Shown here: positions 22,372-29,638 of the stretch, one piece after another | Position numbering within the stretch: position 1 is the stretch's first letter | Layout of the letters: the number at the start of each line of letters is the position of its first letter | Origin: a virus | IMG/VR virus record: IMGVR_UViG_3300043424_000578 | Coordinates: 1 to 34,386 of that record | DNA length: 34,386 nt | Strand: one strand, 5' to 3' | Translations under genes and position numbers: made by a program | The notes under the pieces: generated by a model | Databases searched by the model: none | The model's input: the letters and a program-made list of their open reading frames with translations, nothing else | What the model was told of the DNA's origin: nothing

Positions 22372-22502
22372 AGTCAGGTCGCGCGGGAGGCCAAGTCTAA
22401 AACAGTAAAAGCCAACAATTTACCCCCGCCCCCCCCCCCCGAGTAAATCGGGCCAGCGCATTACAGGAGCAGGGTTGTCTTGCGTGAGGTCGTGGATCTG
22501 CC
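22372..22502. other. Non-coding gap with a 12-C run
   Basis: The gap between the convergent integrase and - strand regulator genes holds a run of 12 C (22429-22440) flanked by ATTTAC and GTAAAT. The flanks could pair as a weak stem, but no T-run follows, so a terminator is not supported. The homopolymer may be a sequencing or polymorphic site. I see no gene here. Confidence 0.5.
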
Positions 22503-22769
22503 CTACCCAGCCTTCAGGGAGGGTTTCGTCGTAGCTGTTGAGCGACCAGAAACGGAAGTTCCGGACGCTGGACTCATCACGACACCAACATCCGGCTGGC
22601 CTTTTCCCTGTTGCTCATTGTTACGAAGCTCGGTCAATGCGTGCTCCACGATGCTGGAAAATGTGGCCTTCGCCCATGGGGTTGAAAGCTTAGTTTCTTC
22701 CATCTTTTTTGTGACCCAATCGTGAAGTTCCACGGGAATGGAAACATTCTGAGTCTTGATCGTTTTCAT
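22503..22769 (-). CDS. Ribbon-helix-helix regulator, repressor candidate
   Basis: This 88-residue protein is the only supported gene on the - strand. Residues 1-55 fit a ribbon-helix-helix fold: a strand (QNVSIPVELH), helix A (DWVTKKMEETK), a turn, then helix B (FSSIVEHALTELRNN). It shares the pattern VSI, W, V, E, then V.HA...L with the plus-strand gene at 22934. The last 35 residues are polar and probably flexible. Transcribed away from the early genes and facing integrase, it is placed like a lysogeny repressor. Repeated TTGGCAA sites in the divergent promoter are likely targets. Confidence 0.75.
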   Translation of the reverse strand: MKTIKTQNVSIPVELHDWVTKKMEETKLSTPWAKATFSSIVEHALTELRNNEQQGKGQPDVGVVMSPASGTSVSGRSTATTKPSLKAG

Positions 22770-22933
22770 GAATAGAATTTAGCACGGTCGTCAATGTTGG
22801 CAAAATTGTGAAAATATTTTTTCGCCCGCAAACCTAGTCCCCATGCGGATGTCAACAAAAAAATAACATTTAGAGATGGGGTGTTTTGCTTATTGCATTG
22901 CCAACATTGGCAAGATTGGCAATGTTGCTGGGC
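22770..22933. promoter_or_regulatory. Divergent promoter/operator region of the switch
   Basis: It separates the two ribbon-helix-helix genes. TTGGCAA or its complement occurs at 22797-22803, 22898-22904 (TTGCCAA), 22907-22913 and 22916-22922. The block 22898-22913 is a perfect inverted repeat with a 2-base spacer, and CATTGCCAA (22896-22904) mirrors TTGGCAATG (22916-22924). A - strand TTGACA box lies at 22850-22855. The region is AT-rich, unlike its flanks. Clear -10 boxes were not assigned with confidence. Confidence 0.75.
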
Positions 22934-23113
22934 ATGCAAAACAAGAAGCACAAAGCGGTCTCCATAAGCCTGCCTTCCGAGGTCTGGGATTATGTGAAAA
23001 CCCGCGCTGAAAATGGCGGCGTAAAAGTGCCGCTGAGTCGGGTGGTGGCGCATGCCATCGAGCAACTGGCGCTTAAAGAAAGCCGGGCCGCCAAACGGGA
23101 GGCCGCGAAATGA
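22934..23113 (+). CDS. Ribbon-helix-helix regulator, Cro-like position
   Basis: From ATG 22934 the protein has 59 residues. An upstream ATG at 22886 would add 16 hydrophobic residues and run through the operators, so it is unlikely. The strand KAVSISLPSEV, helix WDYVKTRAENG and helix LSRVVAHAIEQLAL form a ribbon-helix-helix unit, related by eye to the opposite-strand protein. As the first gene of the rightward early operon it sits where Cro lies in lambda. It overlaps the next gene by ATGA. Confidence 0.75.
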   Translation: MQNKKHKAVSISLPSEVWDYVKTRAENGGVKVPLSRVVAHAIEQLALKESRAAKREAAK

Positions 23114-23340
23114 TCTTCTCGCAGGAGTTCATGAGCATCGAAGAAGCCTGCCAAGAGTGCGGGCTGACCAAGCGCGGTCTCTATCCGCACATTCGGCAAG
23201 GGGAGTTTTTGGCGACGCTGCCATTCGGGCGCACCGGCGGTTGGCACATCTCCCGACACAGCTTTCGCGAGTGGCTCATGGGCCGGATCGGCCGTGGCGC
23301 CAATCGCCGCAACACAGCAACCAGTAGGAAACAACCATGA
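23110..23340 (+). CDS. Excisionase / MerR-type HTH protein candidate
   Basis: This 76-residue protein has a Shine-Dalgarno (GGGAGG) before ATG 23110. Residues 8-58 (MSIEEACQECGLTKRGLYPHIRQGEF and GGWHISRHSFREWL) match the small winged-helix domain of excisionase/MerR proteins (HTH_17 type). The C-terminus is basic. Its place right after the switch suggests excision control or early gene activation. Confidence 0.75.
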   Translation: MIFSQEFMSIEEACQECGLTKRGLYPHIRQGEFLATLPFGRTGGWHISRHSFREWLMGRIGRGANRRNTATSRKQP

Positions 23341-23486
23341 ACCTGTATCTCTGCACCGCCAACGGGGTTTTTGGACCCTTCGGCGATTATATCCACGCCA
23401 GCACGCCGGCCGAGGCGCGGCTGAAATTCTGGCGCACATTTAAGGTCACGCCTTTCGCGGTGGTCTTTGAACGGAGGGCCAAATAA
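23337..23486 (+). CDS. Small early protein, unknown
   Basis: This 49-residue protein starts at ATG 23337 in an ATGA overlap and shares one base with the next gene. It reads MNLYLCTANGVFGPFGDYIH, then a helical AEARLKFWRTFKV and a short strand. It is tightly packed in an operon of small genes. No family is recognised. Confidence 0.65.
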   Translation: MNLYLCTANGVFGPFGDYIHASTPAEARLKFWRTFKVTPFAVVFERRAK

Positions 23487-23593
23487 TGGACGCCGATACG
23501 ACGCTCCGCTGTCTCGGCTACGCACTCGACTTTATTCAGATCATCGCTGTGCCGGTCTTGCTACTGGCGATCACCGGGAGGCTCGCACGATGA
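23486..23593 (+). CDS. 35-residue membrane peptide
   Basis: GGAGGG lies 8 bases before the ATG, an ideal Shine-Dalgarno. Residues 14-30 (DFIQIIAVPVLLLAITG) form one membrane segment. It is coupled to the next gene by ATGA. With that gene it looks like a two-component small membrane complex, with unknown role (superinfection exclusion is one possibility). Confidence 0.65.
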   Translation: MDADTTLRCLGYALDFIQIIAVPVLLLAITGRLAR

Positions 23594-23751
23594 GCGCATG
23601 GGAAGGTTTCATTCTGGCGATCGTGACGCTCGGGTCGGTGTGCGCCGCTTACTGGAGTGGCCAGCAGACGATTTTGAACCGCTTCCGCGACATGGAGAAC
23701 CGCCGCAAGGAACGGGAGCGCCGGTGGAGGGAATTCGATGACCGGGACTGA
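23590..23751 (+). CDS. 53-residue membrane protein with charged tail
   Basis: It starts at ATG 23590 with GGGAGG 8 bases upstream. Residues 3-23 (AWEGFILAIVTLGSVCAAYW) form a membrane anchor; the rest is a strongly charged helix (RDMENRRKERERRWREFDDRD). A longer frame starting at 23467 overlaps two other small genes and is less likely. The protein is probably anchored with its charged helix in the cytoplasm. Confidence 0.65.
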   Translation: MSAWEGFILAIVTLGSVCAAYWSGQQTILNRFRDMENRRKERERRWREFDDRD

Positions 23752-23756
23752 GCGCC

Positions 23757-23948
23757 ATGGACCTCATCGAAAACGCCTCCGTGGACTCGAGCTTTTGCCA
23801 CCTCTGCACGGCCGAGGGCAAGACCGTGGTGGCGAACCTCGTGGACAAAGACCTCGGGCCGCTCTGCGTGGACTGCTTCGCGGCGGCGCTCCGAGCCGAG
23901 ACCGAGCTTCGGTGGAGCTGCCTGACTTACTCGCCGTCCGACGAATGA
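23757..23948 (+). CDS. Small zinc-ribbon-like protein
   Basis: This 63-residue protein has two CxxC pairs (CHLC near residue 14 and CVDC near 38) spaced about 20 residues apart, the layout of a zinc ribbon. It is acidic. It lies between the membrane peptides and the recombination genes. Its partner is unknown. Confidence 0.65.
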   Translation: MDLIENASVDSSFCHLCTAEGKTVVANLVDKDLGPLCVDCFAAALRAETELRWSCLTYSPSDE

Positions 23949-24057
23949 GATACGCCATTCACGAATAACGAATGAATTTCCGCTTCGCCTGAGAGGGCAG
24001 GAGCCAAGGGGGGCGCGCATCCCACACAACGCGCAAAACTAACAACGAAAGAGTGAC

Positions 24058-24999
24058 ATGAAAATTATATCTGGAAAACAACAGCGACCACAGCGAGTCG
24101 TGATTTACGGAGTGGAATCGGTTGGCAAGACGACATTTGCCGCGCAGTTCCCTTCCCCATTGTTCTTGGACATCGAAGCTGGCACGGCTCACCTCGATGT
24201 GGATCGCGTGGCGATTGATAAGTGGGCGGATTTGCATCAGGCGCTCAAGGACGCGGCCGGAACCCATTACGAGACGGTCGTGATCGACTCGGCGGATTGG
24301 GCCGAGCGGCTTTGCGTGGAGGATCTTCTGGCCACCACGAAGAAGACCAGCATCGAGGATTTCGGCTATGGCAAGGGCTGGGTGCAGGTGGCGGAGCGGA
24401 TGAGCCGACTCCTTACGGCGCTGGATTCGCTGATCGCGAATGGCAAACATGTCGTTCTCCTGGCGCACTCGAAGGTGCAGCGCGTCGAGCCGCCCGATCT
24501 CATGACGGCCTATGACCGTTACGAGCTAAAGATGAGCAAGCAGTGCTCTCCGCTCGTGAAAGAATGGGCGGATGAACTTTGGTTTTTCCGATTCAAGACC
24601 AAGGTTATCGAGACCGAAAACGGCAAGGCCAAGGGGACGGGCGGGAAGCAGCGCATCATTCTGACCACGCACTCGGCGGCCTATGATGCCAAGACCCGCA
24701 GCGGTCTCGCCGAGGAATTGCCGATGGAGTGGAATTCGGTGGCGCATTTATTTGCACCGGCGAAGCCCGCGGCTCCGGCGAAGGTGGCGACGGCATCGGC
24801 CGAGCGCTGGGAGAAGGAACTCGAGGCGAACGAGGGCACGGTGAATCGTTTCCTCCTCGGGCGCGGGGTCATCACGAGCGGTCAGACCTGGCGCGATTGT
24901 GCGCCGGACTATCTGGCGAAAGTGGCGGCGCGGATCGACCATTTTATCAAAGTGGCGCGTGAGGCGGAGCAGGCGACTCCGATGGAGGTGGCAGCGTGA
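24058..24999 (+). CDS. Sak4-like RecA-fold ATPase (single-strand annealing)
   Basis: This 313-residue protein is an AAA_24-type NTPase. The Walker A GVESVGKTT covers residues 18-26, with Lys24 binding nucleotide. Walker B is ETVVIDSADW, with Asp77. The C-terminal 70 residues are helical and charged. Phage Sak4 proteins bind single-stranded DNA and promote annealing together with an SSB. Here an exonuclease and an SSB-like protein follow, which supports the call. It starts after gagtgac with no clear Shine-Dalgarno and shares a GTGA junction with the next gene. Confidence 0.85.
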   Translation: MKIISGKQQRPQRVVIYGVESVGKTTFAAQFPSPLFLDIEAGTAHLDVDRVAIDKWADLHQALKDAAGTHYETVVIDSADWAERLCVEDLLATTKKTSIEDFGYGKGWVQVAERMSRLLTALDSLIANGKHVVLLAHSKVQRVEPPDLMTAYDRYELKMSKQCSPLVKEWADELWFFRFKTKVIETENGKAKGTGGKQRIILTTHSAAYDAKTRSGLAEELPMEWNSVAHLFAPAKPAAPAKVATASAERWEKELEANEGTVNRFLLGRGVITSGQTWRDCAPDYLAKVAARIDHFIKVAREAEQATPMEVAA

Positions 25000-26006
25000 A
25001 AGCGCGGGAGCTTTCACCCTCCGCTGGGCCAAAGCTGGCGGCGTGCCCGACATTTGTCGGGGCGTCAGGGGCCTCGGCGGCGGCTCAGCGGGGCACGCTC
25101 CTCGACGCGGCGATCCGTGGAGCGGTGCAGTGCGACTATGAGCTTTATGAGCAACTGACTCCGGAGGATCAGCGGGTGTCAGAGTGGGGCCGGAATCAAC
25201 TTCTCGACCTCTCGGCGGGCTACCCTGTCGAGACTCGGGAGGAATTTCTCGGCCTTGCGGTGCCGGGGCTTTCGAAGCTGGGAACGGCGGATGCGATTTG
25301 CCGCACGCGCGGCTGGGTGGCGGATATTAAGACGGGCCAGATCCGCAACTACCGCGAGCAAATGGCTGCCTACTCGCTGGCCTGCATGGAGGACAATTTC
25401 GCACAGCGCTGGACGGCTCATGTGCTGTATGTGGATCAAAAGCAACGCCGCACTTATGAGTTCACCAAAGAGGATGCGGAGCGCATCACGGCGGGGTGGG
25501 TCTCGGAGGCGACGAGCGCGTCGGCAAAGCCGACACCCTGCGAGTATTGCGAATGGTGCGCCCATTTCAATGGGTGCTCGGCGATCGTGCGGCAGGCGGA
25601 GGGCGCTTTGGCTTTGGTCAAGGGCGAGCGGGCGCTGGACGAGATCCGCGCGGAGATCGCGGCGGACCCACTGGCGCTCTCGGTCTTCGCGGCGAATTGG
25701 AAAGCGGCCGAAAAGCACCTCGCTGATCCGTTGATCGAGCTTCTCAAGACCCGTCTCGCCGATGGGGAGGAAATCCCCGGCTGGAAGGTCTCGAGCATGG
25801 CCGGCCGCGATTATGTCGAAGCCGATGCCATCGCCAAGGCAGCGGCCAATGTTTCCAAGGAAACGCTCATCCTCGCCCTCGGCGGCAAGATGAGCGGCAA
25901 GAACTTTCGCCAATTCTGCGCCGACTCCGGCGTGGAGGTGGATGAATCAGCGGTGAAAGCAGGGTCACCCATAACCACCCTGCGCCAAATCAAAACCAAA
26001 AAATAA
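24996..26006 (+). CDS. PD-(D/E)XK nuclease with Fe-S cysteines (Cas4/RecB-like)
   Basis: This 336-residue protein starts with GTG 24996 after GGAGGT. The nuclease motif is Asp99 in LGTADAI and Asp110-Ile-Lys112 in VADIKTG, with a QxxxY-like RNYREQMAAYSLA helix after it. Cys182, Cys185, Cys188 and Cys194 (CEYCEWC and C) probably hold a 4Fe-4S cluster. It most resembles DUF2800 phage exonucleases. With the Sak4-like ATPase and the SSB it forms a two-component recombination set: the nuclease makes single strands, which are annealed. Confidence 0.85.
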   Translation: MKARELSPSAGPKLAACPTFVGASGASAAAQRGTLLDAAIRGAVQCDYELYEQLTPEDQRVSEWGRNQLLDLSAGYPVETREEFLGLAVPGLSKLGTADAICRTRGWVADIKTGQIRNYREQMAAYSLACMEDNFAQRWTAHVLYVDQKQRRTYEFTKEDAERITAGWVSEATSASAKPTPCEYCEWCAHFNGCSAIVRQAEGALALVKGERALDEIRAEIAADPLALSVFAANWKAAEKHLADPLIELLKTRLADGEEIPGWKVSSMAGRDYVEADAIAKAAANVSKETLILALGGKMSGKNFRQFCADSGVEVDESAVKAGSPITTLRQIKTKK

Positions 26007-26009
26007 CTT

Positions 26010-26441
26010 ATGCCAACATACACACAGACAGAACCTAAGCCGGTTTATTTTGTAGAGCCGGGAAAATACAAGCTCGAGGTCGTCAGCGCGGTGGAGAAAT
26101 TGAGCCAAGCGGGCAACCAGATGATCAAACTCATCTGCAAGGTGATACTTGCCAACGGCGACAAGGGGCCAGAAATCCATGAGCACCTGACCTTCACGCC
26201 GAAGGCGGCTTGGAAGATCGACCAATTCCGCGCGGCCTGCGGGCAGGCGGTTGTGCCTGGCGAAGAGGTGACCATCGAGGCGGAGGATTTGGTCGGCGTG
26301 AGCGCCTGGGCGCTCCTCGGCGAAGAGGAGGGAACGGATAACGGCCATCGCTTCAACAAGATCGAGCGGTGGATGTTGCCGACCGAATCGGCTCCAAAAC
26401 CCAAAACCTCCCCAGCGGAAGCGGACGAGATTCCGTTTTAA
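26010..26441 (+). CDS. Single-stranded DNA-binding protein (DUF669-like)
   Basis: This 143-residue protein has a beta-rich core (KYKLEVVSAVEKLSQAGN, MIKLICKVIL) resembling DUF669 phage proteins. It ends in ADEIPF, the acidic tip found on SSB proteins that recruits repair and replication partners. The position between the exonuclease and replication genes fits. Its leader is A-rich with no Shine-Dalgarno. Confidence 0.75.
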   Translation: MPTYTQTEPKPVYFVEPGKYKLEVVSAVEKLSQAGNQMIKLICKVILANGDKGPEIHEHLTFTPKAAWKIDQFRAACGQAVVPGEEVTIEAEDLVGVSAWALLGEEEGTDNGHRFNKIERWMLPTESAPKPKTSPAEADEIPF

Positions 26442-26446
26442 GCGTT

Positions 26447-26740
26447 ATGGAACTTTTAGACGCCATAAAAGCTTCAACATTTAATCGGTTTACTGACCTT
26501 GGCGATGTTATAAAACAAGCTGAAGTTGATAAGTCAAAGATTTGTATCCAAAATGGATACATAGAAATGTTGTGGGGCGGTTATGCCTATGAGATTTCAC
26601 TTGAAAGAATAAATGATTGGGCGGGTTTAACTGACTGGATTCTGCATCTTTGCAGTAAAAGTTGGATGACACCACATAGACTTCGGCTTTTTGCTGAAGC
26701 GGTCATTAAAGAAAAGGGTTGGAAGCGAAGCAATAGCTAA
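26447..26740 (+). CDS. AT-rich accessory protein (moron candidate), unknown
   Basis: From ATG 26447 the protein has 97 residues. Its DNA is clearly AT-rich with A/T at third positions, while both neighbours are GC-rich, so it was probably acquired recently. The protein is slightly acidic, with helix (MELLDAIKASTFNRFTDLGD), an aromatic strand (MLWGGYAYEISLERI) and a helical end. There is no membrane segment. Genes inserted this way in phage early operons often act on the host (defence or anti-defence), but nothing shows that here. Confidence 0.7.
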   Translation: MELLDAIKASTFNRFTDLGDVIKQAEVDKSKICIQNGYIEMLWGGYAYEISLERINDWAGLTDWILHLCSKSWMTPHRLRLFAEAVIKEKGWKRSNS

Positions 26741-26956
26741 ATGCCCGATGATCCCCGCCATATCCGCCTCTCCGTCCGGCTGGTCCTGTGTGCGAACGAG
26801 TGCCCGATCGGGCCTCGGTTGCACCGGGGCAAGCCATTCCCTCCCTACCAGCCTACCTATGCGCTGGAGGACATGGAAAGGGCCGAGGCGGATTTGGCAC
26901 GGGTGCGGGAGTATCTCGTGGACGCGGAAATGAACCCCAGAAAGGGAAGGAAATAA
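26741..26956 (+). CDS. Small protein, unknown
   Basis: This 71-residue protein starts right after the AT-rich gene. The N-terminal RHIRLSVRLVLCANECP and the Pro-rich middle are followed by a helix (LEDMERAEADLARVREYLVDAE). Two other frames are also open here, but this one runs from stop to stop between the neighbours. The function is unknown. Confidence 0.5.
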   Translation: MPDDPRHIRLSVRLVLCANECPIGPRLHRGKPFPPYQPTYALEDMERAEADLARVREYLVDAEMNPRKGRK

Positions 26957-26957
26957 T

Positions 26958-27413
26958 ATGGCAGGAGAATGGATCAAAGTAGAGAACCACCTACACGAGA
27001 AGGTCGAGGTGGCGGCGATTGCCGACCACACCGGCCTCGACCTCGACGCGGTGGTCGGGAAGCTCGTGAAGGTGTGGGCGTGGGCGTCACGGAATTGTTA
27101 CGCTGACGGCGTAACGGGTGTTACGGCACTGCGCATCATCCGCGAAATCACGCACACGCCGACCTTCGATGAAGCGATGGCAAAATGCGGTTGGTTGATT
27201 GTGAAAGGCGACAAAATCGAGTTTGTAAACTTCGACCGCCACAACAGCCAAACATCTAAAGACCGAGCACTTGCGGCGTTGAGAATGGCCAAGAAACGCG
27301 GCAACGATGCCGTTACGGAGAAGTTACGGGACAAGCGTAACAAATCTGTAACCAGAGAAGAGAAGATAATAAAGGCGGTTGCCTACGGCAACGCGCCCGT
27401 CCTGTCCCTATGA
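26958..27413 (+). CDS. Replication initiator candidate (winged helix)
   Basis: This 151-residue protein starts at ATG 26958. The N-terminus (WIKVENHLHEKVEVAAIADHTGLDLDAVVGKLVKVWAWA) and the later TFDEAMAKCGWLIVKGDKIEFVNF form a winged-helix pattern seen in phage replisome organiser proteins encoded just before DnaB. The C-terminal third is basic and probably contacts DNA or helicase. The gene carries seven copies of a GTTAC element, as expected if it binds its own gene as origin. It overlaps the helicase start (ATGA). Confidence 0.7.
   Translation: MAGEWIKVENHLHEKVEVAAIADHTGLDLDAVVGKLVKVWAWASRNCYADGVTGVTALRIIREITHTPTFDEAMAKCGWLIVKGDKIEFVNFDRHNSQTSKDRALAALRMAKKRGNDAVTEKLRDKRNKSVTREEKIIKAVAYGNAPVLSL
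27096..27353 (+). other. Candidate replication origin: GTTACG iterons inside the initiator gene
   Basis: GTTAC(G) or its complement occurs at 27097, 27109 (GCGTAAC), 27120, 27312, 27323, 27335 (GCGTAAC) and 27348 (GTAAC). They form two clusters, with neighbours 10-13 bases apart, about one helix turn. The copies fall in different codon frames, so the protein sequence does not explain them. Lambda O and its origin share this arrangement. Confidence 0.6.
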
Positions 27414-28714
27414 ACGCAATGATCGAACAAAAGATCCTCCCTATGCCAAAGGCGGCGGTGCCATTGAGCGAATCGAGCGAGCGGGCGGCCATCTCGTGCC
27501 TCCTCCAAAACTTTGCCTGCCTGGACGCGATGAGCTGGCCCGAGGATCTGTTTTTTTACGAGAAGCACCGCATCATCCTCCGCGCGATCCGGGAACTCCA
27601 CGAGGCGCGCGTCTCGACGGATTTCTTCGCCGTTCAGTCCCTCCTCGACCGGCAGGGGTTGCTCGACGACGCGGGGGGCGCTCAGGAGTTGATCGATCTC
27701 AGCACGGTGATGCCGACGGGCGACCCGGGAACGGCGGCATGGCACCGCGGATACCTCATGGACGCGCGGCGTTACCGCACGGCGCTCTCGGCGGTCCGCA
27801 AGGCCGAGGAGGGTTTTCTCCGGCAGGAGGGGGACATCGCGGGGCTGGCGCAGGTATTGACCGAGACGGCGGCGATGCAGGACACGCAGCGGGCGGGGCT
27901 GAAGGACATCATCAAAAACCTGACCATCGAAATGGAAAAGACCGAGCCGACGGAGACCTTCGGCACCGGCCTGGGCGAACTGGATCGCACGGCACAACTC
28001 AAGCGGGGGGAACTCCTGACCGTGGCGGCTCCGACCTCGGGCGGCAAGTCGATCATGCTCATTCAAATGGCGCTCCATGCTCTGCGGGCTGGGAAGCGCG
28101 TGGCGGTCTTCTCGCTCGAGATGCCGGCGACTCAGGTCGTGGGCCGGATCCTCTCGGCCATGTGTGGCTTTAACATCGGCATCCTCAAGTATGTGAACCG
28201 CGCGGACACCAAGAACGAGCACCTCAACAAATTCACAGCGGCCACGGCCGAGCTGGCGCACTACGCGCTTGAGGTCGAGAGCACGCTCACCGAGTGGGAG
28301 CAGATCGATGGCGCCGTGCGCGAGCTGGTGGCCAAGGACAAGGCGGACATCGTCATTGTCGATTATGTCCAACTCGTCCACCTCCGGGCTTTAGGCAGCA
28401 ACGAGACGCGGGAGCAGCATGTCTCGGAACTCACCAAGCGACTCAAATCCCTCGCCATTCATCTGAATGTGGCGGTGGTCACGGCCTCCCAACTCAACGA
28501 CGACAACCCGCCGAAACTGCGGGAGTCGCGGGCCATCGGCCACCACTCGGACCATGTGTGGTTCATCGGCCACGGCGACACCGGGAGCTGGCTGACGGTG
28601 GTCAAGAACCGCGAGGGCGAGCGAGGCGGGGCGTTCCCGATCCTGATGCACGGCGCGATATCACAATTTGTCCCACGGGACGAGAGAGAAACCCAACCAA
28701 CCAATAAGAAATGA
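27410..28714 (+). CDS. Replicative DNA helicase, DnaB-type
   Basis: This 434-residue protein has the DnaB N-terminal helical domain (SESSERAAISCLLQNFACLD from residue 20) and a RecA-type C-terminal ATPase. Walker A APTSGGKS covers residues 207-214, FSLEMPA follows, and Walker B is IVIVDYVQL with Asp318. It unwinds DNA at the phage fork and is probably loaded by the upstream protein. The loading region and the length match the family. The start overlaps the previous stop by 4 bases, and it ends by coupling to the resolvase gene. Confidence 0.93.
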   Translation: MNAMIEQKILPMPKAAVPLSESSERAAISCLLQNFACLDAMSWPEDLFFYEKHRIILRAIRELHEARVSTDFFAVQSLLDRQGLLDDAGGAQELIDLSTVMPTGDPGTAAWHRGYLMDARRYRTALSAVRKAEEGFLRQEGDIAGLAQVLTETAAMQDTQRAGLKDIIKNLTIEMEKTEPTETFGTGLGELDRTAQLKRGELLTVAAPTSGGKSIMLIQMALHALRAGKRVAVFSLEMPATQVVGRILSAMCGFNIGILKYVNRADTKNEHLNKFTAATAELAHYALEVESTLTEWEQIDGAVRELVAKDKADIVIVDYVQLVHLRALGSNETREQHVSELTKRLKSLAIHLNVAVVTASQLNDDNPPKLRESRAIGHHSDHVWFIGHGDTGSWLTVVKNREGERGGAFPILMHGAISQFVPRDERETQPTNKK

Positions 28715-29142
28715 AACTATACATCGGCATCGACCCCGGCTTGTCCGGCGGCATCGCATTTATCCCATCCAGCGGCGAACCGTGGGCGCACAAAATGCCC
28801 GAAACGGACCGCGACCTCATCGATCTCCTTCGGGACTCGATCAACCTGTTCGACGCGCGGGCCACGCTGGAGTTAGTCCACAGCAGTCCGCAAATGGGCG
28901 TTAAAAGCGCGTTCACCTTTGGCGAGGGGTATGGACGCCTTCAGATGGCTCTGACGGCGCTGGGCGTCCCCTACGAGCGCGTGAGGCCTGCCATGTGGCA
29001 GAAGGCAATGGGGTGTCTTACTAAGGGAGACAAGAATGTGTCGAAGCGCCGGGCGCAGGAGCTTTTCCCGGCGCTGAAGGTCACGCACGCCATCGCGGAC
29101 GCTCTCCTCATCGCGGAGTTCGCCAGGAGGGCAGGCAAATGA
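28711..29142 (+). CDS. RuvC-like Holliday junction resolvase
   Basis: This 143-residue protein starts IGIDPGLSGG, the RNase H-fold signature with Asp8. Glu54 sits in ATLELV before the typical SxxQMGxxSxFxFGxGYG segment (HSSPQMGVKSAFTFGEGYG). Asp130 in HAIADALLIA completes the catalytic set. It cleaves branched DNA, here probably concatemers before packaging or recombination intermediates. It overlaps the neighbours by ATGA on both sides. Confidence 0.88.
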   Translation: MKLYIGIDPGLSGGIAFIPSSGEPWAHKMPETDRDLIDLLRDSINLFDARATLELVHSSPQMGVKSAFTFGEGYGRLQMALTALGVPYERVRPAMWQKAMGCLTKGDKNVSKRRAQELFPALKVTHAIADALLIAEFARRAGK

Positions 29143-29408
29143 GCGAGCCAAAAATCACCATTGACGCATCCTCATGGAATCGAGTCGTCCGCGAGCGCGA
29201 CGAGGCGCGGGAGGAACTCTCCTCAATACACCGCTGGATTGAACGAAATCACGCAGATGGATTTATTGACTCGCTAACTTATTTGCAAAATTTAGAGCGA
29301 GTTACGGATTGTTGGTATGATCGTATTGATAAAATAGAACGCGAGCGCGACGAGGCGAGGGAGGAACTGCGGGCCATGGCTCGCAAGGCTTTGGAGGGCT
29401 GGAAATGA
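29139..29408 (+). CDS. Coiled-coil protein with duplicated RERDEAREEL segment
   Basis: This 89-residue protein has AGGAGG before the ATG. The peptide RERDEAREEL appears twice (about residues 18-27 and 68-77). The DNA copies (29190-29218 and 29340-29368) match at 28 of 29 bases, exactly 150 bases apart, so the frame is kept. The 121 bases between them are AT-rich and look inserted. The protein is helical and charged. The function is unknown. Confidence 0.7.
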   Translation: MSEPKITIDASSWNRVVRERDEAREELSSIHRWIERNHADGFIDSLTYLQNLERVTDCWYDRIDKIERERDEAREELRAMARKALEGWK

Positions 29409-29638
29409 CCAAAAACGCCGACCATGACTATGGCTACCGCGCGCTGGCCGCGCGGATCATTCTCGAAGCCTACGACGACATTGACCGAAAGACCGACTAT
29501 AAAAGCCAATACGCCACCGTGGTCGCGCAAGACGCCAAGGACAGCGCGGTCCGATTTTTCAAAAGCCCTTGGTTCATAGAACTCGCGGATGGCGTGAATG
29601 TTTGCAGCGAGAACATCAAGACGGAGGCTTTCAAATGA
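29405..29638 (+). CDS. Small early protein, unknown
   Basis: This 77-residue protein has GGAGGG upstream and an ATGA overlap on both sides. It is helical and charged (GYRALAARIILEAYDDIDRK), with a C-terminal DGVNVCSENIK. There is no membrane segment. The position suggests an early regulatory or nucleotide-metabolism accessory role, but I cannot name it. Confidence 0.65.
   Translation: MTKNADHDYGYRALAARIILEAYDDIDRKTDYKSQYATVVAQDAKDSAVRFFKSPWFIELADGVNVCSENIKTEAFK

Noticed and set aside
22480-22725. An 81-codon + strand frame opposite the ribbon-helix-helix gene
   Set aside because: The - strand frame has a clear fold and start; this frame is its shadow.
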